This document shows positions 1 to 10,933 of a stretch of 64,000 bases of DNA, one piece after another. The stretch comes from Gentiana macrophylla. Lineage: Eukaryota; Streptophyta; Magnoliopsida; Gentianales; Gentianaceae. The stretch's first letter is position 1; each line of letters begins with the position of its first letter. Location: assembly GCA_026214975.1 (NCBI GenBank), contig JAOBSW010001150.1:62001-126000 (forward strand). Direction: 5' to 3'. The position numbers were made by a program, and so were the translations under genes. Below the pieces are notes generated by a model. That model was not told the origin of the DNA, ran no database searches, and saw only the letters and a program-made list of their open reading frames with translations.

Positions 1-739
1 TAGGAACTCCATGTAACCTCACTATATTATCCAAGTATAGTGTCGTCATCTTCTTTAAAGGCATATCAACCTTATACGGTAAGAAATGAGCGGATTTGGT
101 CAATCTATCTACAATCACCCAAATTGCATCATGACCGCCTCTTGTCTTAGGTAAGCCGGTAATGAAATCCATCGTAATCTTATCCCACTTCCATTCAGGG
201 ATATCCAATGGCTTAAGCATTCCTCCTGGTCGCCTATGCTCGCTTTTACTTTCTCGGATGTGATGTCACACTGCACACTTAACTTGGCTATTTCGGCTTC
301 ATCGAGGCCACCAAAACTTTTCCTTCAAGTCTCTCAGACATTTTAGTGGATCATGGATGAACCGCAAATGCAATCCTATGTGCCTGTTCCATAACCTTTG
401 CCTCAAATCACCAATATTAGGCATGCACAAACCGATCTTGATACCAAAGATTTCCGTTCTTGTCCAAAACGTAACCCACTGTAGGCTTTTCTTTAGCCAC
501 TCACTTCAAGTCAACCAAAACTGGATCTTCATCTTGCTTCTCCCGAATATCATCCATCAACTCAGACCTTGCTAACAACGGTGCCACAAACTGCCGGTCT
601 TCAATCTGATCAAAACTTCGGATTTGCAGCCCGTCTAGCCTTTCTGCCACAACTTCAACACTTGAAACCGCGAACACCGGTTTTTCGCTTCAAAGCATCT
701 CGCCACTATGTTGGCTTTACTCGGATGATATCTGAATAT
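1..739 (-). pseudogene. Ty3/gypsy integrase, partial (runs off left edge)
   Basis: Integrase inserts retrotransposon cDNA into the chromosome. The minus-strand reading of about 1-200 gives the catalytic-core signature MDFITGLPKTRGGHDAIW followed by VDRLTKSAHFLP, typical of chromovirus-type Ty3/gypsy integrases; the Asp of MDF is the first catalytic acidic residue. Just upstream, about 200-260, the reading RRPGGMLKPL matches the linker after the HHCC zinc domain, but the CxxC part is damaged by a stop. The second Asp and the Glu would lie left of the window. No long open frame survives, so this is a decayed gene. It follows the RNase H fragment at 740-964 in the usual gag-PR-RT-RH-INT order. 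Family is confident; the exact clade (Tekay/Del) is inferred. Confidence 0.85.
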
Positions 740-964
740 CTAGGTCGTAGTCCTTACGAACTCTAACCATCTTCTTTGTCTCATATTCAGATTTTCTTGG
801 GTAAAGAAGTACTTCAAGCTCTTGTGATCGGTGAAGATCCTCGCCTTAACTCCGTATAAGTAGTGCCTCCAAGTCTTCAAGGCAAACACAACCTTTGCTA
901 ACTCCAAGTCGTGGGTTGGGTAATTCTTCTCATGCACCTTCAACTCGCCGGGATGCATAAGCAA
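740..964 (-). pseudogene. Ty3/gypsy RNase H fragment
   Basis: RNase H removes the RNA strand of the RNA-DNA hybrid during reverse transcription. The 74-residue frame contains [22 protein letters not shown], with the conserved catalytic-region Glu of DLEL, then [13 protein letters not shown] with its invariant Asp. This is the RT-linked RNase H of gypsy elements. The N-terminal part of the domain lies in 965-1071 in another frame, so a stop or frameshift separates it from the RT frame at 1072-2448. It is part of the same minus-strand element and is probably not functional. Confidence 0.85.
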
Positions 965-1071
965 TTACCTTCCTCCTCCTGCATCAACACACAACCTAAA
1001 CCTTGTCCCAAAGCATCCGTGTAAACGCTATAATTATCAAAGATCTCCGAATCGCCAAAATCGAGGTGTAG

Positions 1072-2448
1072 TCAACCTCTTTTCAACGCCTCAAAAGCCT
1101 CTTCACACTCTTTGGTCCACTCGAACTTAACATTCTTTTGAGTGAGCCGGGTAAGTGGTGTAGCTATCTTTGAGAAGTCTTGAACAAACTTCCTATAATA
1201 GCCAGCCAAACCAAGGAAACTTCTAACCTCTGAAACTGTAGTCGGTCTGGACCACTTCTCAACTGCTTCAACCTTCGAGGGATCAACTTTAATGCCATCT
1301 CCAGAAATGACATGACCCAAGAAACTCACTTGATTCAACCAAAAGTCACACTTGGAAAACTTAGCATACAACTGATTCTTCTTCAGAGTCTCCAACACAA
1401 TCCTTAAGTGTTCTTCATGTTCTTTCTCATCCTTGGAGTATACTAGGATATCGTCTATGAATACTATCACAAACTTATCCAAGTATGGCATGAAAACACG
1501 CTGCATTAAGTCCATAAATGCAGATGGAGCATTAGTGAGTCCAAAAGGCATGACCAAAAACTCATAATGTCCATATCTCGTACTGAAAGCCGTCTTCGGT
1601 ATATCTGCTACCTTGATCTTCAACTGGTGATATCCTGACCTAAGATCAATCTTAGAAAACACACTCCTTCCTTGCAATTGATTAAACAAATCATCAATTC
1701 TTGGCAGAGGATATTTATTCTTAATGGTGAGGTTATTCAACGCTCTGTAGTCTATGCACATCCTCATCCTACCGTTTTTCTTCTTGACAAACAACACTGG
1801 GGATCCCCAAGGTGAAGTACTAGGCTGAATTATATTCCTCTCGAGCATGTCCGTAAGCTGAGCTTTCAACTCTTTCAACTCAGCCGGTGCCATTCTATAA
1901 GGTGCCTTGGCAACTGGTGTCGCTCCTGGTATCAACTTGATCTCAAATTCGATCTCTCTATCTGGCATGTTCCACGATAACTCTTCCGGAAACACTTCAG
2001 GATATTCCTTGACTACAGGGGTTTCCTCTATCTTAGGCTTCGCTTGTTCCACATCCACTGCGTACAACAAGTAGCCTTCACAACCTTTCCGACAAGCTCT
2101 TATAGCCTTAACCGCTGAAATTATAGGGTGACGCTTCTTACTAGGCTTATAAATGTAACCCTGATAAGTCTTATCTGACTTTCCCGGTATCTTAAAGGTC
2201 ACTCTCTTTTCTCTACAATCCAAATTGACAAAATTCTCGGATAGCCAATATATTCCAAGAATCACATCAAAATCTGAAATGTCCAAAACCGCAAAGTCAC
2301 TCTTGCAACAATACGTTACAACTCGAACGTCTACTTGCGGCATCAACTTGGTTACCTTAGTCACTTTCCCTAAGGGTGTTGTTATCTCCAAAGTATTCCT
2401 TAAAGGTTCCAAAGGTAGACTCAATTTCTTAGCTACTTTAGTCGACAC
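1072..2448 (-). pseudogene. Ty3/gypsy protease-reverse transcriptase frame (Tekay/Del-type chromovirus)
   Basis: Polyprotein segment of 458 residues. Residues about 1-85 are the aspartic protease C-terminal part ([19 protein letters not shown]). The active-site region lies just upstream at about 2449-2475 and reads RSGGANTF where DSGA..F is expected, so the catalytic Asp appears lost. Residues about 180-380 are the [19 protein letters not shown], then [26 protein letters not shown], and the catalytic FIDDILVYS. The thumb and connection follow ([23 protein letters not shown]). It ends where the RNase H begins in another frame. This is the longest intact frame of the element. Clade assignment rests on these motifs plus the tRNA-Met PBS at 8650-8660. 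Confidence 0.92.
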
Positions 2449-2577
2449 GAAAGTATTAGCGCCTCCAGATCGAACAAAGCTCGACCATAAGATTATTTAA
2501 CATTATCGTATTTCTACGATGCATATTTATTCAATTAACTACAGTCACAACATGAATAAACATGCTATAAACATAAC

Positions 2578-3836
2578 TTAAAAGAACAAATTAACAACAA
2601 GTACCTGATATAACGTCATCCTCAGGTTCTGCCTCTCTAGCATCAGCTGCAAAAACACGAACTGGGCGACTTGGGCCGCTTCTACCACTTCCTTGCTTCT
2701 GGTTACCCGTTGGACCCTTAGTCGGACAGTTCTTAGCAAAGTGTCCCGTTTCTCCACAAAGATAGCACCCGTTTGTATGAACTCGGCACTCACCTGAGTG
2801 ATTCTGTTGCACTTAGGGCACAGGGTGCTCCAAGAGAGTGGTTTACTTGCCGCAGAGGGCCGTGGTCTTCTTGAAACTCTAATGTGGTGCTCCTCGGTTA
2901 TTACCCTGCCTGCTCCAAAGCTCCTCTTATTCCCAACAATCATGGTGGCCTTCTTCCTGAAGGTCTCAACTTCCAAAGCTTTGTTCAACAACTCCGCCAT
3001 GTTCTTAGGCGTGAAACCTAGCATGCCACACTGTATATGATATGCTAACCCTTCTTTGTATAGGGCCATCTTCCTCTCTTCTACCTTCATTAGCTCAGGG
3101 TAGAATCGTCCCAACTCGTTAAACTTGTTGGTGTACTGTGAAACTGTCATAGTTAAACCCTGCTTATGCTTTAAGAACTGGCTTGCCATGTCTGCCTGCA
3201 CTGTAGCCGGGAAGTACTCGTTGTAAAACATGGTCTTGAAACCTTCCCAATCTGTCACCTTACCATTACTACTCTGTATCGCATCAATCCAAGCTTCAGC
3301 AGCACCCAAAAGAAAACTGACCGCCAACTGTGCCATCTCAGTCTCAGGGACATGTATATTCCTACATGCCTTCTCAAAACTTCTAATCCATTCCTCAGCC
3401 TTCGAGTGCTCAACATTTCCAAAGAAGTCTTGGACTTTGTTCCTTCTCAACCTAGTATACCAGTCAACTGGTGGTGCTTGCTCGAAAACCGGTCTAACTG
3501 GTGGTTGCTGCGGATAAACTGGAGGGTACGCATACGGAACTTGCTGGTGATACTGGGGTTGCTGGAAACCGTAGGGTGGGTAGCCAAAACCTTGCTGAAA
3601 GTCAAGGCGGGGTGACAATGGTGCTGTAGGTCGTGGAGTAGGACCTACTGGAGGTGGATAGGGGATCTGTTGTTGCTGGTGGAACACAATGGGTGAGGTG
3701 TGGCTCACTGGTGGAGGGTAAAAGATTTGCGGCTGCGGAGGGTAGCTCACTGGCGGTGGTATCGAACTTACTGGGACCTCACTGACTAGAGAAAATGGAA
3801 CCGAACTTCCCACACCACTACTAGAATTTCGGTCTT
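2578..3836 (-). pseudogene. Ty3/gypsy gag, C-terminal part
   Basis: Gag forms the virus-like particle. After a long Pro/Gln/Tyr-rich stretch (repeats of YPPP, FHQQQQ, PQQPP), the frame enters the retrotransposon gag (capsid) domain with VQDFFGNVEHSKAEEWIRSF, AVSFLLGAAEAWI and FKTMFYNEYFPATVQADMA. The open frame continues upstream to 3879 only because it reads into the inserted element at 3839. The true N-terminus is at 8366-8564. The nucleocapsid knuckle is in a different frame (2591-2812), so a frameshift lies near 2800. Order and strand match the pol frame just downstream. Confidence 0.88.
2591..2812 (-). pseudogene. gag zinc knuckle (CCHC), frameshifted
   Basis: A 73-residue frame overlapping the gag frame contains CYLCGETGHFAKNC, a perfect CX2CX4HX4C nucleocapsid knuckle that binds genomic RNA. 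It is followed by a basic Gly/Arg/Pro-rich tail. In an intact element it would be continuous with the capsid frame at 2812-3836; the offset shows a frameshift. It lies directly upstream of the protease. Confidence 0.85.
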
Positions 3837-3838
3837 TA

Positions 3839-4198
3839 ATGGGGAGAAATCTCCTCATTAATTTTCCATTTCTCCTCATTAAAATTATTTAATGAGGAGA
3901 TCTCGATCCTCATTGCCGCCTCCGCCGCTAAAGATATATAATGAGGAGAATTGGAACTCCTCATTGACTATATCATACATTTAATGAGGATATATTCTAC
4001 TCATTAAAATTATTTTTAAAGACGACATAACTCCTCATTAAAAGACCATTTTCTCCTCATCAAATCATGAAACATTAACAATACATCTCCTCATTAAAAG
4101 ACCATTTGCTCCTCATTAAATTATGAAACATTAATAATGCATCTCCTCATTAAAAGACCATTTGCTCCACATTAAATCATGAAATATTAATAATAATT
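3839..4198. repeat. Left subterminal repeat arm, including a 56 bp tandem
   Basis: About fifteen exact or near copies of TAATGAGGAG (or its complement CTCCTCATTA) occur here, for example at 3851, 3872, 3890, 3939, 4087 and 4143. From 4031 the unit expands into a 56 bp tandem with starts at 4031, 4087 and 4143. Each unit contains CTCCTCATTAAAAGACCATT and a second, inner copy of the word. Confidence 0.8.
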
Positions 4199-7100
4199 TT
4201 GAAGCCTAAAACTAAATTAAATAAAGCAAGCCAATATAAGTTTTATCTTCGATGAAATACATCAATGATTCAATATATACAATGATAGATTATTCCCCAA
4301 AAGATAAGTTACACATAAATGTAAATTTAAAGAATTTTCTAATATATATAACATCCCTAAAAGAAACACGTTGCTTTCCAGAATATGCTTACGTACTACA
4401 GTAATTGGCTGATGGAATTGTGGCTAGTGGAATTGTGGCTAAAAGGATCACCTATCATATCCGGGTTCAGAAAAGGAAATGAATTGTGTACATCTTTGAA
4501 AGATAATCTTATATGTTAAGAATATATGTTTACTAAGATAACCAAAAGAAATACCTGTTGGATCAACTTCTCTTGCAATCTGAATGGCATCAGATGTGGC
4601 AAGATCCTGATTAATTTGGAGTTGTGGCTAAAAGGATACTGATTTCGTTGCATTACGAGAAAATAAGAGTTACAACCAAATGTCAATTGAAAGTTTTAAG
4701 AAATCAAGACACTCAATAGTCCAATTATGTGCTAGCTTCAAAACAACGGGTTATAAAACCCATAATTGGTTTCATAACAGCCTACGGCATAGAGCCTATA
4801 ATAGGCTTAAGATGAAAACTTCCCACCCCTTGCCATACCCTCCACATGAAAGAAAAAAACGAACCAAAAGCACCAACACAAAAACAAACCAAACTAGTTG
4901 CTTGTTTCATCACTCTTAAAAAAGAATTCAAACTTCGAAATAAGGTATCGATTTTCTTTTGTGCTTGTATATCACAGTATGGTCATGACTCATCTTACCT
5001 TCTTCGCATAGGAGTAGACCATGTCCACAATTTCTTGAACAATACTTTCTGGCTGGCCCTCTGCCAATTGCCAAACAAAAAGACAGTTGTCACTATCAAA
5101 TACCGAGAACTGCTAAGGAAAAGGATGAAAGGCGACGTACCGACGACAACCATTATTAAACCCGGTAAATCTACAAGTCTTAGATTAAGAACTGCCAAAC
5201 AAAAAGGGGTAGCTGTCAGAACTGTATGTGATCAAGAGTGATTAATGTTGTGCGATCAAAACAAGTGAAGCACGTTTGGAATGATGTCTAAAAGTATCGA
5301 CACAAGTTATAAGTTAAATCAGATTACACAAGATATAATTCAAACTAGATTGACTAGCAAGTACATGACTTGACTAAAGGGGATTGCCAACAGATATAAA
5401 TAATGAAGCTGTTTATTCAATAGGAATAAAAGAATAACTGAATAAGGTGCAGGTTGGTATACTAACAGCTAGGTACAAAAAATATCCAAGTTCAATATGA
5501 TATGGATACAACTCAGATTATTCAAAGATTCTAGTAGCAAACAACTTTTAATAAAAGAGAGATGAATCTATCAGCTAATTAGTGCAGGTTAATAAAGTTG
5601 ATCAAACAGAATAAATTACACTCAATAGCAGCAGCAGCTTGAATACACAAATTTCAAGTTCAGATTGTGGGTGTAAATAGCAGACTCAAAAGATTAAAAT
5701 TAACTCTACTACAGGGAGTTCTCAAAAGCTAATGATGCAACTTTAATTAGTGAAACAGATCCAATGTATCAACCACAACTCGGATCAGGAAATGAAAATG
5801 ACTGCAAACCAGATTAAAAAAATGTGACTTAGAAATATTTGAGACACACAAAAAATCGAGTCATATCGGAGATTCACGGCAAGTATGATTCAAAGAACTG
5901 ATAAACAAGCACAGAGCTGATCAGAACTAAGCTGATCACTCAGTTGATTACAGTTGTGATAGTTAAGACCAAGGGTTTAAACTATCAGGCCTGTTGATCA
6001 AAATCTAAGCACACGAAGATCAGCAGATCAGCAAATTATACTAAACAGAGACCTATTACATGTTGAACAAGGGTGCTGCAAGAACAAATATAATGGTTCA
6101 GCAAAGTTTCAGAACAAGAGGTATGTAGACTTGTCTCAAGGCACTAAGCAACAGATTTTAACAATTTTGCAAAGGCAGCAGGATTACAAAAAACAGGAGG
6201 GATGCAGCAGGGTTCAGCAAATAAAGCATGCAAGGGGCAGAAACTCAGAGTTTCAATTCCAAAGAAGTGATTCTGAGTTTCACAGCAGTTTAATATAAGG
6301 TTGAACAGGAATCAGACAAGGTCAAACCAATACTCAAGGGCACAACCTTGCAAGGATGTTAGAAATTCAGTCTGTGAGGCCTTATGCTCAAGGCAGTGTG
6401 TTGGTATATCAAACCAGACACACTAAGAGAACAGATCCTGAATTTTTGACAACGCAGCAAGTTGATGATTGAATAAGGTTTACCACAGGCACTCAATCAA
6501 ATCTTTTCAGAATTAACTATGGTGTGTCCAAGAGTAGGAGATCAATACTCAACAAAGCCGAGTGTCAGTCTTCCACTGATCAGGTCCTCTCTAGCAAGAG
6601 AGTTTCTCCGTTTTTAGAGATCAATCACACAATTCTTTAACACACACTTTAGTGCAATTTTGGACAAGAAATGATTAGTGCACAGACTCAATTAAATACT
6701 GCACAAGCATACTAACTGTGACACAACAAAGATACAGATGCAACACAAGCAAAACAGGGGCAAAAACAGACTTAAAACAAAAATGGAAATGCTGAGTACC
6801 TTCTGCACAAGAAGAACCTCAGAATTTCCCCTTCACTGATCCTGAAACATGAGCTATTGGATGGAACTGCCCTTCCTCCAATACAATAGCTTCAGATCAG
6901 CCCTCAAGTTGCAGTATCTCACAAGGTACTCAACTTCCTTGCCCACACTCTCAAAACGCTCACAAAAACAGACTTTTTGAAAGAATGAAAATGTTGGATT
7001 GCTATTGTGTTCAACAGGTGCCAATTCATGTTAGTGTGACTGGCTATTTATAGCCCTTGAGGTATGACCGTATAATCAGTAGAGTATCAAATTCAAACCA

Positions 7101-8202
7101 ATTCAATGAAACAATATTAACAAAAGAAAACGGTAACTTCCCTGAAAATCAGGCTGAGAATCCTTGGCAATAAAGCACTGATTTTGATCACGTGAACACG
7201 ATGATTTCGAAAAGGCCACGCCTTTAATTAAGGACTGCTAAAACGAAATACCCAAATAATCAGCATATTATCAATTCTAAATCAGCCGAAAAATCACGAT
7301 ATTAACACGCGAAAAAGTGTAAACTGAAACTTCCCTGAATTAGACAATGAATCGGCAATTAAAGCTCCGATTTTTGGCCATATGCAGAGAGGAAACGCCA
7401 AGCCATCAACGGGTTGAAGAGCTGCGTATCCATGGCTTTGAATGCATCAAATCAGTACACATGCCTTTCAGAAATCTCAAGAAATCGGTTGTAGTTAATC
7501 ACTTCAATTCGAACATTGAAACCTTCACGAATTCAGGATTCGTGTTGCTGTATTATTCAAAAGACTTTCCATTTGAGGAATTCGGCACGAGGTAGAAGAC
7601 ATGATTGCAGAAAACGGGGAAAGCATTTACTTGGAAATTCAAACGGGTCAGCAGAGCATTGAAGGAGAGAAGGAAATGAGGGTGATGAGAAAAGGCTGAT
7701 AGAGATGGCTGAAATGAGGAGAAGTCGGATAGGGTAAATTAGATATTAGGGTTTATTGGAAATTAGGATTAAATGAAAGCAGGCTTATACAAAACCGAGT
7801 CCAGCATCCAAAATAATAAATTAATTAATTTAATTAATTATTAACCAATTAATTTGGTACAATAATTAATTTAAAATATCTAATTAATTATTTTTAAATT
7901 CTTGCAAAATAACTAACAAAGAAATTTGTCATATCATAGTAAACAAAATGTTTCATGGCTTGTTAGTGAGATAATTATAATCAAATAAACAGTAGTAATT
8001 CTGTAACTAATAAAATCACTTATTAAAAGCTTATATTTTATATAAAGTACTTATAAAAACTTTAACGGAGTGAATGTTACTTTGAAAATTAATCTATTTA
8101 ATTAACTTACCACAAAATATTCAACATGTGTTGGTTTTACATAAAATTGTATATACCTAATAAAATAATTAAGTTAAGAAAATTAAAAAAAAATAAAAAT
8201 GA
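4199..8202. other. Interior of the inserted element, no recognised gene
   Basis: About 4 kb without a credible protein; frames here are short and show no domain. A minus-strand TATAAATA lies at 7045-7052. A pyrimidine-rich minus-strand stretch lies at about 7640-7760, and very A+T-rich TTAATTAA runs at about 7815-7900. GTGGCTAAAAGGAT is repeated at about 4434 and 4624. The interior could be filler or captured non-coding host DNA; I cannot tell which. Confidence 0.5.
7045..7052 (-). promoter_or_regulatory. Candidate TATA box inside the inserted element
   Basis: The minus strand reads GGGCTATAAATAGCCAG, a strong plant TATA context followed by an A/C-rich leader toward 6950. No coding frame clearly follows, so the product, if any, is unknown. 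Confidence 0.3.
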
Positions 8203-8363
8203 ATAATGAGGAGATTTTATTTATTGTATTTTTGAGGAGGAGAAATTATGATCAATAATGAGGAGACCAAAAATTTGGTCATCAACTAAGAAATTTTTTA
8301 GCTCTCCTCATTATTAATATCATTTAATGACGAAATTATAGCTCCTTATTAATTTCTCCTCAT
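8203..8363. repeat. Right subterminal repeat arm
   Basis: Seven exact or degenerate copies of TAATGAGGAG in both orientations occur at about 8205, 8229, 8254, 8302, 8328, 8341 and 8356. The arm is the counterpart of the left arm and ends in the terminal inverted repeat. Confidence 0.75.
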
Positions 8364-8365
8364 TA

Positions 8366-8564
8366 GCCACTGTGGGGGTTGCTGAGGTCGTGGTGGTGAA
8401 TTCCGCTGAGAATCCGGTGAGGGGGTTGCTGTATGTGGAGGTGGTGACAAACTCCGCTGAGGTGGATGACTTGGCCTCACAACACCTCCTCCTACGACTG
8501 GTGTTGGACTCTCCCGTCGAACTCCTGACGATTCTGCACCGGCTCCAGTCCTCGTGAACACCAT
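8366..8564 (-). pseudogene. Ty3/gypsy gag, N-terminal part
   Basis: Start of the chromovirus gag cut off by the insertion at 3839-8363. The frame begins MVFTRTGAGAESSGVRRES (an upstream in-frame Met at 8576 is possible but less likely). It continues as a Pro/Ser/Gln-rich sequence (HPPQRSLSPPP, RPQQPPQW), in keeping with the proline-rich part at 3480-3836. It lies about 90 bp from the PBS, as expected for a 5' leader. The reading frame differs by one base from the downstream part, so small indels are likely. Confidence 0.75.
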
Positions 8565-8649
8565 CCTGATGATCAAGGAAAACCAGATCGTTACTAAAAG
8601 AGCTAGAGGAAACTTATCTTAAAAGAATAGAAGCCTAAAAGATGCTTTT

Positions 8650-8660
8650 CTCTGATACCA
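8650..8660 (-). other. Primer-binding site, tRNA-Met initiator
   Basis: The minus strand reads TGGTATCAGAG two bases after the LTR end (GGCGTTACA). This is complementary to the 3' end of plant initiator tRNA-Met, the usual primer of Tekay/Del-type and copia elements. Confidence 0.9.
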
Positions 8661-9831
8661 ACTGTAACGCCCCGTTCCCGGATACCGAGTCCTTACCCGG
8701 AAACCGAAACGTTCGGCACGCATAACATTAAATAAATAATATTACCCGTAAGCCTCTACTACGTCGTATCAAATAAAAGCAAACGGAAGCAAAAGACTCG
8801 GGTAAATTTTTTCCAAACAACAAAGAATAAGAATCACTAAAGGTAGAAAGAAAATGTAATGCTTATTACATTCAGAAGAAACCAACGAAAATCCAATAGT
8901 ACTAAGGTAACTATTACAACCGAACTAATCCAAATCTATGAAACATAAGTATGTAAATGAATAACAACAAGGTCTTCAACTCCGGCGCCTTCAGATGTCG
9001 TCATCAAAGTCCTCCTCGAAAACATCACCAACCTGTTCGTCTTCTCTCCCCCAAACACATAAATAAACATGCATTTGAGGTAAGTAAAATGTACATAGTA
9101 AGAGTAGAAGATACAATTTAATTAAAGTTATTATTAAAAGGTTATCTTGGTGAGACCGACTCAATCTAGGGTTCACCGCATGCCCATCGACACGTCGTGA
9201 CTATACGTTTCTACTTAGCTTATCTTTGTTGCGTCATTACTCAAGGACACTGCGCATGGCGTTCATCAGCCTGAAGATATACTTGCTAACTAACGGTGAT
9301 TAGCACCGATTAGCTCCGGGGTCTCCCGGTATGCGATACGCCCGACGGATTTCCTCCACTACCCTTCAGCCGTTTAAGGCAAGCAGTGTTGTCCACCTTT
9401 TATGAACGTATCACATCGCCGATATGAAATAGTGTCTAACCGAGAATAGATGATGCTTTATCTTTTACTACACATATGTAAGTATCGATGTGAATTAACT
9501 AGCCATCCCTAGTGTTTTCAAGTAAGCTCCCTCACATCTCCTACTCTCGTACTTGGACCACTAGACACGGACAAGTCCTAGCAAATACACAGACATTGAT
9601 GAACTCTAGTTCACCAAAGCACAAGCCCTTTCATGCCCTTCCGACGGATCCGAACTTCAACTCCCTTTAAGAGTACATTCGGTGTTTTAACTGAATGCAT
9701 CAGAAGTACAATCGAAGCTAGTTCATGCTTAATTAATCTTAGTATATCATGATTAAGAGTTTAAAACTATAAAGAACATGATAATCAAGCTTGAAACAAT
9801 TAAATAGTAGAAACAAGGTATCAAATCCAAA

Positions 9832-10108
9832 CGCTCGTTTGAAACTATAAACGCCCGTTTAAGCTTTATGGGCGCCCGTCTAAACCTTATGGGCGCCCGT
9901 GCTGGGGCTGGGCGTCCGTCCAATACTGTTGGGCGCCCGCCCACCTAAAAACGATACAACTGTATGTAAATCACTCCTCAAACGCCCGTCTGCGCTTAAA
10001 GCAAGCGCCCGTTTGAGTTTCTACTTTCAGGCGCCCGTCCGGCTATTCCAGGCGCCCGTCCGAACTACCAAAATCACAGACGCCCGTCTGACTAGTTCAG
10101 ACGCCCGT
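9832..10108. repeat. Phased CGCCCGT array, about 21 bp period
   Basis: Twelve near copies of CGCCCGT(C/T) start at 9832, 9852, 9873, 9894, 9913, 9934, 9983, 10006, 10032, 10053, 10081 and 10102. Most spacings are 19-21 bp, about two helical turns. Spacer sequences are not conserved. On the minus strand the array lies in the LTR downstream of the TATA box. Confidence 0.85.
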
Positions 10109-10738
10109 CTGCCTGGGGTTTACCCAAAACCCTGAAATCTTCAAATACGATCTTCAATCCGTTTCTAACCTAAATAACAGCAATTTCAACACATAAAATC
10201 ACAGGAAAACGTATCTAATCATACCATGGCATCTAGGATTATTAACCAACCAAAAAGCCACAACCTTCTTACATCTAAACACTTAAAACCTTAATCTAAA
10301 CCTTAATTAAATTGTAGGAAGAGCTTCTTACTTGTTTAACAGCAAAACCAACAGCAAAAGCTCAGTAAAACAACAGCAAATTGATCTTTTTCCTGCAGAT
10401 CAAATCATGTGATAAATCCAAACTTTGATTAGATTCGATCACACGCTCCTAGACGATTAACCATGAAAAAGATATGAGTTTTGATCCTCAAAACTCACCC
10501 AAAAACAGCAAGGGTCGAATTCTTACCTAGGGAAAAGATCCAACTTTTTGGTGTTGAATCGACGCTCCCTTCACGGCGATTCCGATGCTCGAAACAGATC
10601 TGAAAACGATTGAGAATCGACTTAGAACCGATGAAAGTCCTTCAGCCCAAAATTTGCTTGCACACGCAGAGAAGAAGAGCATGCGACTGCTCCTTTTTTT
10701 TGTTTAGGGTTATGGGATTAATGTGTGTAATAGATCCC

Positions 10739-10745
10739 TTATATA
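10739..10745 (-). promoter_or_regulatory. TATA box of chromovirus LTR
   Basis: The minus strand reads AACTATATAAGGGATC, the only good TATA context in this LTR. Transcription would run left toward the PBS and gag. Confidence 0.6.
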
Positions 10746-10933
10746 GTTAATCCCAAATAAATCCTTTTTCTAATATAAAAATCAGAAAATCTCTTTTATT
10801 ATATACATGATTATCGTAAAAATTATATATATAAATACCCAATTATTTAAACTCCGAATAAAAGGAACCGAACCCAATATTTCGTTTTCGCAAAAAGACA
10901 CGTCTGCCCTTTCCCGAGAAGCGGAATATTACA

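Larger units (their letters stand above)
3839..8363. mobile_element. Non-autonomous DNA-transposon-like insertion with TAATGAGGAG arms
   Basis: This 4525 bp block splits the gag gene: the N-terminus resumes at 8366 on the same strand. Its ends are inverted copies (ATGGGGAGAAAT on the left, ATTTCTCCTCAT on the right) and each is flanked by TA. This suggests a TA target duplication as in Tc1/mariner-like elements, or a TWA-type duplication as in PIF/Harbinger. Both arms (3839-4198 and 8203-8363) are dense in the 10-mer TAATGAGGAG in both orientations, resembling subterminal transposase-binding repeats. No transposase frame is visible. Superfamily is uncertain because the duplication is so short. 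The two gag frames do not join exactly, which may reflect later indels. Confidence 0.6.
8663..10933 (-). repeat. 5' LTR of the chromovirus
   Basis: On the minus strand the LTR ends GGGGCGTTACA next to the PBS, which fixes the 8663 boundary firmly. The outer end is proposed at 10933, where the minus strand reads TGTAATATTCCGC, giving inverted ends TGTAA/TTACA; this boundary is approximate. A minus-strand TATATAA lies at 10739-10745. The other LTR would lie left of the window. No gene is seen inside. The leader part holds a phased CGCCCGT array (9832-10108). Confidence 0.75.

Noticed and set aside
4680..5241. Overlapping frames of 79 and 131 residues inside the inserted element
   Set aside because: No domain, no conserved start context, low-complexity Lys/Thr content, and in a non-coding transposon interior.
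9753..9944. Arg/Pro-rich minus-strand frame with heptad-like repeats
   Set aside because: It arises because the CGCCCGT words are spaced 21 bp, a multiple of three; it lies in an LTR and is not conserved as a frame.
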